The notes: a model not told the origin generated them from the sequence alone. Shown: positions 1-8,248, counted from the first letter of the stretch. The stretch is DNA of 17,765 nt from Candidatus Eiseniibacteriota bacterium (GCA_005893185.1 VBOS01000173.1:1-17765), one strand, 5' to 3'. Translations and numbers: made by a program.

Positions 1-1
1 C

Positions 2-2827
2 GGCACCGGCAAGACGCAGGTGATCACGCGGCGCATCGCTTGGCTGATCGCCGTCAAGCGCGCCCGCCCCGAGGAGATCCTGGCGCTCACGTTCACGGAC
101 AAGGCCGCGGCCGAGATGGAGGCCCGAGTGGACCTGCTCACCCCCTACGGGTTCGTGGGCGCGACGATCTCCACGTTCCACGCTTTCTGCGACCGGCTGG
201 TGCGCGAGCGCGCGGTCGAGCTCGGGCTCACAGCCAAGCTCACGGTGGTGACGCCGGCCGAGATCCTGGTCTTCCTGCGCGAGCGCGTGATGGACTTTCC
301 GCTCTCCCGCTACCGCCCGCTCGGCTCTCCCGACTCGCACCTGCGCGCGCTGGTCGCGCTCTTCGACCGGGCGCGCGACGAGGACGTCGCGCCCGAGCAC
401 TACCTCGAGTTCGCAGAGGCGCTCGCCCGCGAGGCAGGCGACGATCCGGAGCGTCGCGACCGCGCAGCGGCGGAGCTCGAGAAGGCGCATGCCTACGCCT
501 TCTATCAGCGCCTCCTGCTCCGGCATGGGCGCGTGGACTTCGGCGCACAGATTGCGCTCGCGTTGCGGCTGCTCCGCGAGCGGCCGCACGTGCGGCGCGA
601 GCTGGCTGAGCGCTACCGCTACGTGCTGGTGGACGAGTTCCAGGACACGAACCACGTGCAGTTCGAGCTGGTGAAGCTGCTGGGCGGGAGGCGCCGGAAC
701 CTCACGGTGGTGGGCGACGACGACCAGAGCATCTACCGGTTCCGCGGCGCCAAGGTCGAGAACCTGCTCGGCTTCCTCGATGCCTTTCCGGGCGCCGCCA
801 CCATCGTGCTGCGCCGCAACTACCGGTCGGGGCAGCGCATCCTCGATGCCGCGCACCGGCTCATCCGCTTCAACGACCCGGAGCGCCTGGAGGCGCGGGG
901 CGGCTACGACAAGAGCCTGATCGCAGACCGGGCGATCCCGGGCGAGATCGACCACCGCTCGTTCGAGACCGCGAGCGACGAGGCCGAGTTCGTCGCGGGC
1001 GAGATGGCTGCGGCGATCGCCAAGGGGGAGCGCGCGGCCCGCGACTTCGCGGTGCTGGCGCGGGCGCATTCCAGCCTCGACCCGGCGGCGCTCGCGCTCC
1101 GGAATCGCGGCGTGCGGTTCCGGCGCGTGGGGATGCGCGGGCTCTACACGCGGCCCGAGGTCCTGCTGTGCCTCAACCTGCTGCGCTCGGTGGCGTCCCC
1201 CGACGACGGCGCATCCGCCTACATGGCGCTCGCGGACCCACTGTTCGGCGCGGACCCAGTTGATCTCGCGCGGCTCGGCGCGCGCGCGCGCCGCACCAAC
1301 CGGCCGCTCCTCATCCTCGCCGAGCGCGCGGCCCGCGAGGACGAGATGCATGATGAGACGCGCCAGGCCGTGGAGCGCTTCCTCGACCTCCACCGCCGGC
1401 TGTCGCGAAGCGCGGCCCAGCGCCCGACCTCCGATGTGCTCTACGAGCTGGTCAGCGAGAGCGGTCTCCTCACGCGGCTCGCGGCCAACGAATCGGCCGA
1501 AGCGGTCGAGAAGGTCGGCAACCTCAACAAGCTGTTCCGCATCGTCTCGCGCGTGGGGCCGCTCCTCCGCCACGACCGCGTGGACCCGTTCATCCAACAC
1601 CTCGACCTGCTGATCGAGATGGGGGACGATCCCGCGGCCGCCGAGGCCGAGCTGGAGGAGGACGCCGTGCACCTCCTCACGGTGCACAACGCCAAGGGCC
1701 TCGAGTTCCCGGTGGTCTACCTCGTGCACCTGGTGCAGGGCCGCTTCCCGCGCCACCCCCGGGGCAACGCTCTGCCGTTCCCGCCCGAGCTGGTGCACGG
1801 AACTCCCGACCGCCGCGCGGACCACGACCGCGAAGAGCGCAGGCTCTTCTACGTCGGCATGACGCGGGCGCGCGACCGCCTCGTGCTGTGTCACGCAGCG
1901 GACTACGGCGGGAAGCGAACCACGAAGCCCAGCCAGTTCGTGGTCGAATCACTCGACCTGCCGAGCCCGCCGCGCGGCGCCACGGGGGCGAGCGCGCTCG
2001 AGGCGATCGCGCGCTTCGCGCCAGCGGCCGAGCCGCCCGCTGCCGAGATCCTTCCGCTTCCGGCGGATCAGCCGCTCGAGATCTCGCACAAGCGGATCGA
2101 CGACTACCTCACGTGTCCGCTCAAGTACCGCTTCGCGCACGTCGCGCAGGTCCCGCTCGCCAGCGATCCCCAGGCGATGTACGGGATCGCGATCCACCAC
2201 GCGATCCGGGTCTACCACCAGCATCGCATGCTCGGCCTCCCGATCGCCGTCGCGGAAGTGGTCGCCGCCTTCGAGGGAGCGTGGTCGAGCGAGGGCTTCT
2301 ACTCGCGCGAGCACGAAGAGATGCGGCTCGAGGAGGGGCGGAGGAGCCTCGCCGCCTTCGTGGCGCGTGAGAACGCTTCGCCGCGCGTCCCGCTCGCGAC
2401 CGAGCGCGACTTCAAGTTCAAGCTCGGGCCCTGCGACACGGTGGTCGGGCGCTGGGACCGCATCGACGAGCACGCGGATGGAATCGTGCTCGCCGACTAC
2501 AAGACCTCGCAGGTCCAGAGCCAGGAGAAGGCCGACGAGCGGGCGGCGAAGAGCCTCAAGGGCGAGCAGCTCGGCCTCTACGCGCTGGCCTACCGCGAGG
2601 TCTACGGTGTGACGCCGGTGCGCGTGGAGATGTGGTTCGTGGGCCAGGGGATCGTCGGCTCCGCCGGCGTCGGGCCCGAGCACATGGAGCGCGCGCGCGA
2701 GCGTGCCGCCCACGCAGCTCTCGGAATCCGTGGCGCGCGCTTCGGGGCGAAGCCCGACCCGCGCAGCTGCGGCCGCTGCCCCTATTCGCGCTTCTGCGCC
2801 CACAGCGTGGCGCGGGGCGAGCCGTGA
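2..2827 (+). CDS. UvrD/PcrA-type superfamily 1 helicase with C-terminal PD-(D/E)XK (AddB/Cas4-like) nuclease domain, 5'-truncated
   Basis: The reading frame is open from the first full codon, so the true start lies upstream. The Walker A residues GTGKT fall on the window edge. SF1A helicase motifs follow in order: LTFTDKAAAEM (motif Ia), VLVDEFQDTN (II, Walker B), VVGDDDQSIYRFRGA (III), LRRNYRS (IV), TVHNAKGLEF (V) and FYVGMTRARDRL (VI). From about nt 2080 the protein becomes a RecB/AddB-like nuclease, with SHKRIDDYLTCPLKYRF and the catalytic strand ADYKTSQ near nt 2497. It ends with CGRCPYSRFC near nt 2768-2797. That Cys trio plus the Cys near nt 2114 matches the four-Cys iron-sulphur pattern of AddB and Cas4 nucleases. 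The family unwinds DNA with ATP, and the nuclease suggests recombinational repair or end processing. No partner helicase or AddA/AddB mate is visible. The domain calls are firm; the exact pathway is inference. Confidence 0.93.
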   Translation, partial: GTGKTQVITRRIAWLIAVKRARPEEILALTFTDKAAAEMEARVDLLTPYGFVGATISTFHAFCDRLVRERAVELGLTAKLTVVTPAEILVFLRERVMDFPLSRYRPLGSPDSHLRALVALFDRARDEDVAPEHYLEFAEALAREAGDDPERRDRAAAELEKAHAYAFYQRLLLRHGRVDFGAQIALALRLLRERPHVRRELAERYRYVLVDEFQDTNHVQFELVKLLGGRRRNLTVVGDDDQSIYRFRGAKVENLLGFLDAFPGAATIVLRRNYRSGQRILDAAHRLIRFNDPERLEARGGYDKSLIADRAIPGEIDHRSFETASDEAEFVAGEMAAAIAKGERAARDFAVLARAHSSLDPAALALRNRGVRFRRVGMRGLYTRPEVLLCLNLLRSVASPDDGASAYMALADPLFGADPVDLARLGARARRTNRPLLILAERAAREDEMHDETRQAVERFLDLHRRLSRSAAQRPTSDVLYELVSESGLLTRLAANESAEAVEKVGNLNKLFRIVSRVGPLLRHDRVDPFIQHLDLLIEMGDDPAAAEAELEEDAVHLLTVHNAKGLEFPVVYLVHLVQGRFPRHPRGNALPFPPELVHGTPDRRADHDREERRLFYVGMTRARDRLVLCHAADYGGKRTTKPSQFVVESLDLPSPPRGATGASALEAIARFAPAAEPPAAEILPLPADQPLEISHKRIDDYLTCPLKYRFAHVAQVPLASDPQAMYGIAIHHAIRVYHQHRMLGLPIAVAEVVAAFEGAWSSEGFYSREHEEMRLEEGRRSLAAFVARENASPRVPLATERDFKFKLGPCDTVVGRWDRIDEHADGIVLADYKTSQVQSQEKADERAAKSLKGEQLGLYALAYREVYGVTPVRVEMWFVGQGIVGSAGVGPEHMERARERAAHAALGIRGARFGAKPDPRSCGRCPYSRFCAHSVARGEP

Positions 2828-2885
2828 GCGAGCGCGTGATGGGTCGGGTGCCCGGGGGCGGCGCGGCCGCCGGGTGGGGCGAGCA

Positions 2886-3743
2886 GTGAGCGGCGGCGCC
2901 CTCGGCCCGGCGCCCGCCTCGGACTCCACCTCCGAGCGCGACCCGCGAAGGCTGCGCGAAGCTGCGGCGGAGCTCGCGCGCGAGGCCGGCGCAGTTGTGC
3001 GCGCGGGCTGGGGCCACACCCATGCGCCCGAGCGCAAGGGGCGCATCGATCTCGTGACCGACTTCGATCGCCGATCGGAGGAATTGCTGCTCGCGCGGAT
3101 CGCGGAGCGCTTCCCCGGCGACGCGGTGCTGGCCGAGGAATCGGGGACGCACTCCGCGCGCGGCGCCAAGAGCGGCGTGCGCTGGGTGATCGATCCGCTC
3201 GATGGCACCACCAACTTCGCGCACAACTACCCGTTCTTCGCGGTCTCGGTGGGCGTGGAAGTGGACGGCGAGCCGGTGGCCGGCGCGGTGTTCGACCCGG
3301 TGCGCGATGAGATGTTCGCCGCGGCCCGCGGCTACGGCGCCACGCTCGGCGGGCGCGAGATCGGCGTTTCTTCGATCGCGCGCCTCGAGGACGCGCTGCT
3401 CGTCACCGGCTTCCCCTACGACGTGCGCGAGCATCCCGAGCGCGTGATGCCCGCATTCGAGGCGTTCCTCACGCGCGCCCAGGGCGTTCGCCGCGACGGC
3501 TCCGCCGCGCTCAACCTGTGCTACGTCGCGGTCGGCCGCTTCGACGGCTTCTGGGAGCTCGCGCTCTCGGCCTGGGACACGACGGCCGGGGCTGTGATCG
3601 TGCGCGAGGCCGGCGGCCGCGTCACCGACTATCGCGGCGGAGCCTTCGTTCCCGGGAAGACCTCGATCCTCGCCACCAACGGCCGCATTCACGATGCGAT
3701 GATGCACGTGATCGCGGATGCGCCGGGGAAGGCGCGGGGCTGA
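2886..3743 (+). CDS. Inositol monophosphatase family protein (SuhB/IMPase-like)
   Basis: A 285-residue protein, the usual length for this Mg2+-dependent, Li+-sensitive phosphatase family. Visible motifs are DLVTDFD (about 56-62), AEES (about 81-84, the metal-binding Glu), WVIDPLDGTTNF (about 99-110, the Asp-Pro-Leu-Asp-Gly-Thr signature) and AWDTTAG (about 228-234), the C-terminal metal-binding motif. The GTG at 2886 is preceded by a G-rich stretch (GGTGGGGCG), and translation from it needs only a short leader before the first helix. An in-frame GTG at 2874 is an alternative. It follows the helicase by 58 nt and is probably co-transcribed. The family acts on inositol phosphates and related sugar phosphates (also fructose-1,6-bisphosphate or histidinol phosphate in some branches), so the substrate cannot be fixed here. 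All catalytic residues I can recognise are present. Confidence 0.93.
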   Translation: MSGGALGPAPASDSTSERDPRRLREAAAELAREAGAVVRAGWGHTHAPERKGRIDLVTDFDRRSEELLLARIAERFPGDAVLAEESGTHSARGAKSGVRWVIDPLDGTTNFAHNYPFFAVSVGVEVDGEPVAGAVFDPVRDEMFAAARGYGATLGGREIGVSSIARLEDALLVTGFPYDVREHPERVMPAFEAFLTRAQGVRRDGSAALNLCYVAVGRFDGFWELALSAWDTTAGAVIVREAGGRVTDYRGGAFVPGKTSILATNGRIHDAMMHVIADAPGKARG

Positions 3744-3747
3744 GGGA

Positions 3748-3763
3748 CGCGGCGCTCGCCGCG
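3748..3763. terminator. Small GC hairpin between convergent genes
   Basis: CGCGGC pairs with GCCGCG around a GCTC loop, in the 45 nt between the stop of the phosphatase gene (plus) and the stop of the response regulator gene (minus). Its placement between converging genes suits a terminator. There is no T-tract on either side and the stem is only 6 bp, so this is weak. Confidence 0.3.
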
Positions 3764-3788
3764 CCGGAGACGCCCTAGCCGCGAAAGC

Positions 3789-4187
3789 TCACGCCGCGCT
3801 GCGCGCGGAAGTTGCGCTCAGGCGGGCGCGGATCAGCTTCACGAGCGCTCCCATGTCGTAGGGCTTGCACACGAAGGCATCGGCGCCCATGTCGAACGCC
3901 AGCCTGCGGTCCTGCTCGCCCGAGCGGGCGCTCAGGATGACGATGGGCAGGTTCCGGTAGCGCTCGTCGAACTTGAGGGCGCGGCACACGCGGTAGCCGT
4001 CGAGCTTGGGCAGCATGAGGTCCAGGACGACCAGCTCGGGCCGATCCTCGCGCGCCTTGCGCAGGCCCTCCTCGCCGTCGCTGGCGGCAATCACCTCGAA
4101 GCCCTCGATCTCGAGCCCGATGCGCAGCACCGAGACCAGGTCGGCCTCGTCGTCGACGATGAGTATCCGCGTCTTGCTGGACGGCAT
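3789..4187 (-). CDS. Stand-alone response regulator receiver (CheY-like)
   Basis: A 132-residue single REC domain with no output domain. The acidic pocket is D12-D13 (ILIVDDE), the phospho-acceptor is D56 (VVLDLMLPKLDG), the switch Ser is S86 (VILSAR) and the conserved Lys is K108 (VCKPYD). The ATG at 4187 has GAGGGG just upstream and gives a normal receiver N-terminus; the open frame extends further upstream only as a shadow of the preceding gene. Such proteins accept a phosphoryl group from a histidine kinase and signal by protein-protein contact. No kinase is in the window. It lies 92 nt downstream of the secreted GWxTD-type gene on the same strand, so the two may share a transcript, though no functional link is evident. 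Confidence 0.92.
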   Translation of the reverse strand: MPSSKTRILIVDDEADLVSVLRIGLEIEGFEVIAASDGEEGLRKAREDRPELVVLDLMLPKLDGYRVCRALKFDERYRNLPIVILSARSGEQDRRLAFDMGADAFVCKPYDMGALVKLIRARLSATSARSAA

Positions 4188-4279
4188 GGCCCCCTCGCGA
4201 ACGGAAAGTCCCTTCGCACCCCTGTATCGGACGGCGGCCGGCGGCGCTGTAGGGAAATTTCGCGCAGGGCTGCGGATCG

Positions 4280-6250
4280 TCAGTTCCCGGGCACGTCGGC
4301 GAGGCGCACGAACTGGGCCTCCGCCCTGGCCTCGCGATCGGCGAGCAGGTCGCGCACCACGATCTCGATCTTGTAGAGGCCGGCCGGCAAGGACTGGATG
4401 GGCACGCGCACGAACTGGCGCCGCAGCGGTCCGCTCTGCTCCTCGGCCCGGGACGCCGAGATCGTCGGCGGCTTCGTGTGCGGCTGGATCGCGCGCTGAA
4501 TCCAGATGCGCCGGTCGCGCTGGGCGGAGCGCACGGTGTACACGTATTCGAATCGCGCGCGCCCGTCGCCGTCGGTCTGGAGGTGATAGATCTCGAAATA
4601 GGCGGTGAGAGGATCGGAGCCGTGCACGCGCGCGTTGGGGTTGGGCTCGAGGCGCACCGTGGGCGCATCTCCGGTCGCGGTTTCGATCGGAAGCCCGCAC
4701 GGGATCACCACGTCACTCAGGGAAAGCTCGGTCCCGGATCTCGAGAGCGAGACCCGCGCGCGGTAGAGCCCCCGGCGCCCGCGGCGGTCGCGCACCGTGA
4801 TGCCCACCCGATACTCGCCCGGCGGGTACTGCCCTGCGAAGTCCGCCACTTGGGCGCCGGTCGGATCGCACGCCGACGGCTCGAGCGCGCGTCCCTGGCG
4901 CTCGATCTCGTGGCGCGTCGAGTCGAGCACCACGTACTCCGCCCACAGGCTGTCGTCGGGCGGGCCCTCGGCCTCGAACGTCGCGAGCAGCCGCGGCCCG
5001 GCCGCGCCCTCGAAGCGCGCGACCGCGCCGTCCACCGGCCGGCTCTTCACTCCCGGCGGCAGCGCCGGGAACACGCCGCGCCCGCTGCGCGTGACGACCA
5101 CGTCCTGCAGGTGGTCGAGCACATCCGGATCGGGAACGGGATCCATGCTCTGGTCCATGCTGACGGGAAGCTGGTAGTACTCCGAGAGCAGGCGGTCGTG
5201 CATGATCACGCGCATGCCGAGCTGCGGATAGTCCCACGCCAGGATGTTCGCGGGGATCGACGAGCTGAACGTGATCCCCCCGAACGTGCTCCGACTGACG
5301 AGCGGCTCGTTGACCGGATTGTAGTCGGCCCAGGCGGGCGGCCCGTAGCGCACGTAGACCTCGCCGCGTTCGTCCCACTCGCGGCGCTTCGGATCGTAGT
5401 AGAGAAAGAAAGCGTGGCTCACGCGCGACCAGTATTCGAGCTGCGCCTCGTTCTCCGGCGATGCGAGATCCGGATCGTTGTCCTTCCAGAAGGCGCGGAT
5501 GAAATCCGCCTGGGCCGCGGGCGGCAGGCGGTGCAGCACGAACGTGTCGCGCTCGGTCGCCACCGGACCGATGTCGTCGAAGCGCTCGCGCACCGACCGG
5601 CGCAGCCGCGGGATGCCGGCCGCGAACGCGCTGTCGGCGTGCTGCACCCGGCCCACCCGGTAGGAGGTGTAGGCGTCCGCGATCAGCGCCTCGGGCCGCT
5701 GGGGATCGGCCAGCCGCGCGTGCCACGCAGCTGTGGCAGCTGCTTCGAAGCTGCCCTGCTCGACCAGCAGCGGCACGAGCAGGAGCCAGGCGTCGCAGTA
5801 GGAGGGCCTGAGCGCGACGGCGGCTCTCAGGCTCGCAGCTGCGCGCTCGAGCGACGCCTTCTCGAGGTACTTGAGCCAGTCACGCCGCCACACCTGCCCG
5901 AGGCCGTAGCGCGCATCTGCGTCCGCGGGGGCGAGCCGCGTCACGCGGGTGAAGCGCTCGCGCGCGAGCCGCACGAACCCGCACTGGTAATACGTGCGCG
6001 CCAGGGTGAGCTCGTATTCGGGGTTGTTGGCCGTCAGGAGCGTGGCCTGCTCCAGCTCGTCGATCGCCACGCGGCGGGTGTCCACCGTGTTCTCGCGCAG
6101 ATGGCCGAGCGCCTGCTGGTAGAGCCCTTCCGCGCGCTCGGCGCGGGTGTGCGCATCGGCTGCGCCCGGTCCCGACCCGGAAGCGACCGCGAGGATCGCG
6201 CAGAGCGTGAGTGCCGGGGGAAGCGTCGCGAGCGCGCGGGCGGCGCCCAT
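4280..6250 (-). CDS. Secreted TPR-containing GWxTD-type domain protein
   Basis: A 656-residue protein. The ATG at 6250 begins a Sec-type signal peptide: MGAARAL, then a hydrophobic core with LTLCAILAVA, and a likely cleavage after GAADA. No lipobox is seen. Residues about 35-215 are TPR-like helical pairs (AEGLYQQALGHL, YELTLARTYYQCGFVRLARE, AAASLRAAVALRPSY). Around residues 260-310 lies a GWxTD-like block, with YWSRVSHAFFLYYDPKRREW followed by RGEVYVRYGPP, although the literal GWxTD tetrad is degenerate. The C-terminal part (about 450-656) looks beta-rich, with repeated strands such as GEYRVGITVRDRRGRRGLYRA and a similar GLYKIEIVVRDLL block. GWxTD proteins are of unknown function and common in Gemmatimonadota, Acidobacteriota and Eisenbacteria-like genomes. 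An in-frame ATG at 6430 is rejected because it would bury the signal peptide and overlap the operator. There is no strong ribosome binding site. Confidence 0.82.
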   Translation of the reverse strand: MGAARALATLPPALTLCAILAVASGSGPGAADAHTRAERAEGLYQQALGHLRENTVDTRRVAIDELEQATLLTANNPEYELTLARTYYQCGFVRLARERFTRVTRLAPADADARYGLGQVWRRDWLKYLEKASLERAAASLRAAVALRPSYCDAWLLLVPLLVEQGSFEAAATAAWHARLADPQRPEALIADAYTSYRVGRVQHADSAFAAGIPRLRRSVRERFDDIGPVATERDTFVLHRLPPAAQADFIRAFWKDNDPDLASPENEAQLEYWSRVSHAFFLYYDPKRREWDERGEVYVRYGPPAWADYNPVNEPLVSRSTFGGITFSSSIPANILAWDYPQLGMRVIMHDRLLSEYYQLPVSMDQSMDPVPDPDVLDHLQDVVVTRSGRGVFPALPPGVKSRPVDGAVARFEGAAGPRLLATFEAEGPPDDSLWAEYVVLDSTRHEIERQGRALEPSACDPTGAQVADFAGQYPPGEYRVGITVRDRRGRRGLYRARVSLSRSGTELSLSDVVIPCGLPIETATGDAPTVRLEPNPNARVHGSDPLTAYFEIYHLQTDGDGRARFEYVYTVRSAQRDRRIWIQRAIQPHTKPPTISASRAEEQSGPLRRQFVRVPIQSLPAGLYKIEIVVRDLLADREARAEAQFVRLADVPGN

Positions 6251-6423
6251 CCGGATGCAGGTCACGGACACGCGCAGATTATCGGCGTGGCCGTGCAGGC
6301 GGTCAACGCCCGCAGCGGGCGGGGCGTTCGGGTCCGCACGATCCCGCAGGCGGTCGAAGAGCGACCGAGCACACCGGAGGCGGCTCGGCTTGACGCCCGC
6401 ATGAGCCTTGAACGAAGATGCGA

Positions 6424-6449
6424 AATACATGAACGCTTGCTCAAGTATT
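6424..6449. promoter_or_regulatory. ArsR/SmtB-type operator (26-bp imperfect inverted repeat)
   Basis: The half-sites AATACATGAAC (6424-6434) and GCTCAAGTATT (6439-6449) are inverted repeats of each other with 9 of 11 positions matching, separated by 4 nt. The A+T content contrasts with the GC-rich surroundings. The architecture and the ATGAA/TTCA-like core resemble the 12-2-12 operators bound by SmtB and ZiaR. It ends 16 nt before the start of the arsR-family gene, as expected for autoregulation. It lies in the 215-nt divergent gap upstream of the minus-strand secreted protein gene, so it could also affect that gene. I cannot place clean -35/-10 boxes; a TTGACG at 6390-6395 has no convincing partner. 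Confidence 0.72.
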
Positions 6450-6465
6450 CAGCCCTGGTGCCCAC

Positions 6466-6978
6466 ATGCCCGCAGCTCCGCCCATGCCGTCCCGTGAAAC
6501 CGTGCGGCCGGCCCCCACGCTCCGGCCGTCTCCCGAGGGTACGGCCGAGCGCGTGCGGCGCGCGCTCGACGATCATGCCCAGGTGGCGCGGCTGTCGCGG
6601 ACGTTCCGCGCGCTGGGGGATCCGACGCGCAGCCGGCTGGTGTACGCGCTCTCGCTCGGGGAGCTGTGCGTGAGCGATCTCGCGCACGCCCTGGGCGCAT
6701 CGCTCTCGGCCACCTCGCATCAGCTCCGCATCCTGCGCGACCTCGACATCGTGCACGTGCGGCGGCTGGGACGAAGCCAGCTCTACGTCCTCAACGAGCG
6801 CGCGTTCGGCTTCTGCGCGCCACGCTTGTGCCTGGCGTGGCGCCAGACCCTCGAGATCGAACGACCCGGGCACGCGCGCCCGCCTGCGCGCTCCGGCGCG
6901 GGTCCCCGCGCGACCGTCGCGCCCCGCGGCCGCCGCGCCCGCCCGCGCCACGTGCACCGGGTCCGCGCCGGACGCTAA
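6466..6978 (+). CDS. ArsR/SmtB-family metalloregulator-type repressor
   Basis: A 170-residue protein with a winged helix. The N-terminal helix region contains FRALGDPTRSRLVYALS, then ELCVSDLA with Cys68 in the alpha-3N metal-ligand position of SmtB/CadC, then the recognition helix SLSATSHQLRILRDLDIV (about 80-97), then the wing RRLGRSQLYVL. The zinc-binding alpha-5 ligands of SmtB (the D-x-H...H-x-x-E pattern) are not conserved. Instead the last helix carries Cys117 and Cys122 (GFCAPRLCLAW). An Arg-rich tail of about 35 residues follows and is not typical of the family. ATG 6466 or ATG 6484 could be the start; neither has a clear Shine-Dalgarno sequence. It is first in the metal-transport operon, 18 nt before the FTR1 gene and just after the inverted-repeat operator, so it is probably the autorepressor of this operon. 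The inducing metal cannot be told. Confidence 0.88.
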   Translation: MPAAPPMPSRETVRPAPTLRPSPEGTAERVRRALDDHAQVARLSRTFRALGDPTRSRLVYALSLGELCVSDLAHALGASLSATSHQLRILRDLDIVHVRRLGRSQLYVLNERAFGFCAPRLCLAWRQTLEIERPGHARPPARSGAGPRATVAPRGRRARPRHVHRVRAGR

Positions 6979-6996
6979 CCGCGGGGAACGCATTCC

Positions 6997-8244
6997 GTGT
7001 TCGAAGCCCTGGTCATCACGCTGCGCGAAGGCATGGAGGCCGCGCTCGTCCTCGCCATCGCGCTTGCGATGCTACGCCGCCGCGGCGCCACCCACCTGCG
7101 CGGCGCGCTCTTCGCAGGCGCAGCCGTCGCGCTCGTCCTCTCGGTCGTGGGCGCCGCCCTCGCCATCCGCGTCACATACAACGAGGAGCTGGCCGAGGGC
7201 GTTGCGATGCTGGTGGGCTCCCTGTTGGTCGTCTCGCTGGTGTGGTGGATGTGGCGGGCGGCGCCGCACATGAAGGAGGAGATCGAGAGCGGCGTGATGC
7301 GCGCGGCGGGAGGCGGCGGGAGTGCCACCGGCCTCTTCCTCTTCGCCTTCGGCATGGTGTTCCGGGAAGGCGTCGAGACCGCGATCTTCCTCTCCGCTGC
7401 GGGGCTCAACAGCCGCGGGCTCGCGTTGTGGCTGGGCGCGCTGCTGGGGCTCGCGATCGCCGTCGGGTTTGGCGCCCTGTTCGCGCGCGGAGCGCTCCGC
7501 ATCCAGCCGTTCTTCTCGTTCACATCGGCTGTGCTGCTGCTGGTGGCGCTCCGGCTCTTTGTCGGCGGACTCCACGAGCTTTCGGAAGCGCAGGTGCTGC
7601 CTTCGAGCCGCGCCGAGATGGCGCTGATCGGGCCGATCGTCCGCAGCGAGCTTCTGCTCTTCGCGTTCACCGTGGGGCTCGCGGCCGCGTGGCTGGCGTT
7701 CGCGAAGCGTCCGGCCGCCGCCCCCGCGGAAGCGGCTGCGAGCGGCCCCGATGCGCGCCGCGCGCGGGCGGAGCGGGCGCGGGACGACGCGCGCCGACGC
7801 TGGACCGGCTTCCTCGGCCTGGTGGTCGTGGCGTTCCTCGCCACCGCTTTCGTCCGGACTTCCCGCGCGCCCGAGCGCCCGCCGGCGGAGCCACTCGCGG
7901 CGGAGGCCGGGGCTGTGAGCCTCGATCCGGCTGCACTGCCCGACCGGCATCCACGATTCTTCGAGGCAGAGCTGGCCGCGGGCCCGGTTCGCATCTTCGC
8001 CGTACGCGTGGACGGCAGCGTGCGCGTCTGTCTCGACGCCTGCGAGATCTGCGGCGCCAAGGGCTACTTCGAGCAGGGAGGATCCATGGTGTGCCGCAAC
8101 TGCATGTCGCCGATCGTGCTCAAATCGATCGGCCGGAGCGGCGGCTGCAATCCGATCCCGCTTTCGAGCCGCGAGTCGGGAGGCCGGATCGTGATCTCGA
8201 CGGCCGACCTGGAGGCCGCGCTACCCAAGCTCAGGGGGCGATAG
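6997..8244 (+). CDS. FTR1-family iron permease fused to a Cys-rich DUF2318 domain
   Basis: A 415-residue membrane protein. Residues about 1-235 form seven hydrophobic segments with the two REGxE iron-ligand motifs of FTR1/EfeU permeases: REGME at 10-14 and REGVE at 123-127. A charged cytoplasmic-type linker (about 240-268) and one more membrane segment (GFLGLVVVAFLATAF) lead to a C-terminal DUF2318 domain. The Cys pattern there is C345, C349, C352, C366, C369 and C384, the last within GGCNPIPL, the family hallmark. FTR1 moves ferric iron across the inner membrane. DUF2318 proteins sit beside such permeases and are thought to bind metal or take part in redox. In Campylobacter these are separate genes of the p19 locus; here they are one polypeptide. 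Start GTG 6997 puts REGME in the first helix, as is normal. The next gene begins 4 nt after the stop. Confidence 0.93.
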   Translation: MFEALVITLREGMEAALVLAIALAMLRRRGATHLRGALFAGAAVALVLSVVGAALAIRVTYNEELAEGVAMLVGSLLVVSLVWWMWRAAPHMKEEIESGVMRAAGGGGSATGLFLFAFGMVFREGVETAIFLSAAGLNSRGLALWLGALLGLAIAVGFGALFARGALRIQPFFSFTSAVLLLVALRLFVGGLHELSEAQVLPSSRAEMALIGPIVRSELLLFAFTVGLAAAWLAFAKRPAAAPAEAAASGPDARRARAERARDDARRRWTGFLGLVVVAFLATAFVRTSRAPERPPAEPLAAEAGAVSLDPAALPDRHPRFFEAELAAGPVRIFAVRVDGSVRVCLDACEICGAKGYFEQGGSMVCRNCMSPIVLKSIGRSGGCNPIPLSSRESGGRIVISTADLEAALPKLRGR

Positions 8245-8248
8245 GGTC

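Noticed and set aside
2824..2889. A 21-codon frame (start GTG 2824, stop TGA 2887-2889) with GTGA overlaps at both ends between helicase and phosphatase
   Set aside because: The overlaps look like translational coupling, but the peptide is Gly/Ala-rich, very short and has no recognisable feature. Chance is likely in such GC-rich DNA.
1949..3707. Long minus-strand frames (425 and 383 codons) over the helicase end and phosphatase
   Set aside because: They overlap two well-supported genes on the other strand and show no recognisable protein family.
6251..6430. A 60-residue N-terminal extension of the secreted TPR protein starting at ATG 6430
   Set aside because: It would place the signal peptide inside the protein and overlap the ArsR operator. 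Its composition is basic and low in complexity.
4478..6673. Open frame of 731 codons on the plus strand, longer than the gene opposite it
   Set aside because: It lies antisense to the secreted TPR/GWxTD-type gene, which has a signal peptide and recognisable repeats. The plus-strand translation is Arg/Ala/His-rich with no domain, as expected for a shadow in GC-rich DNA.
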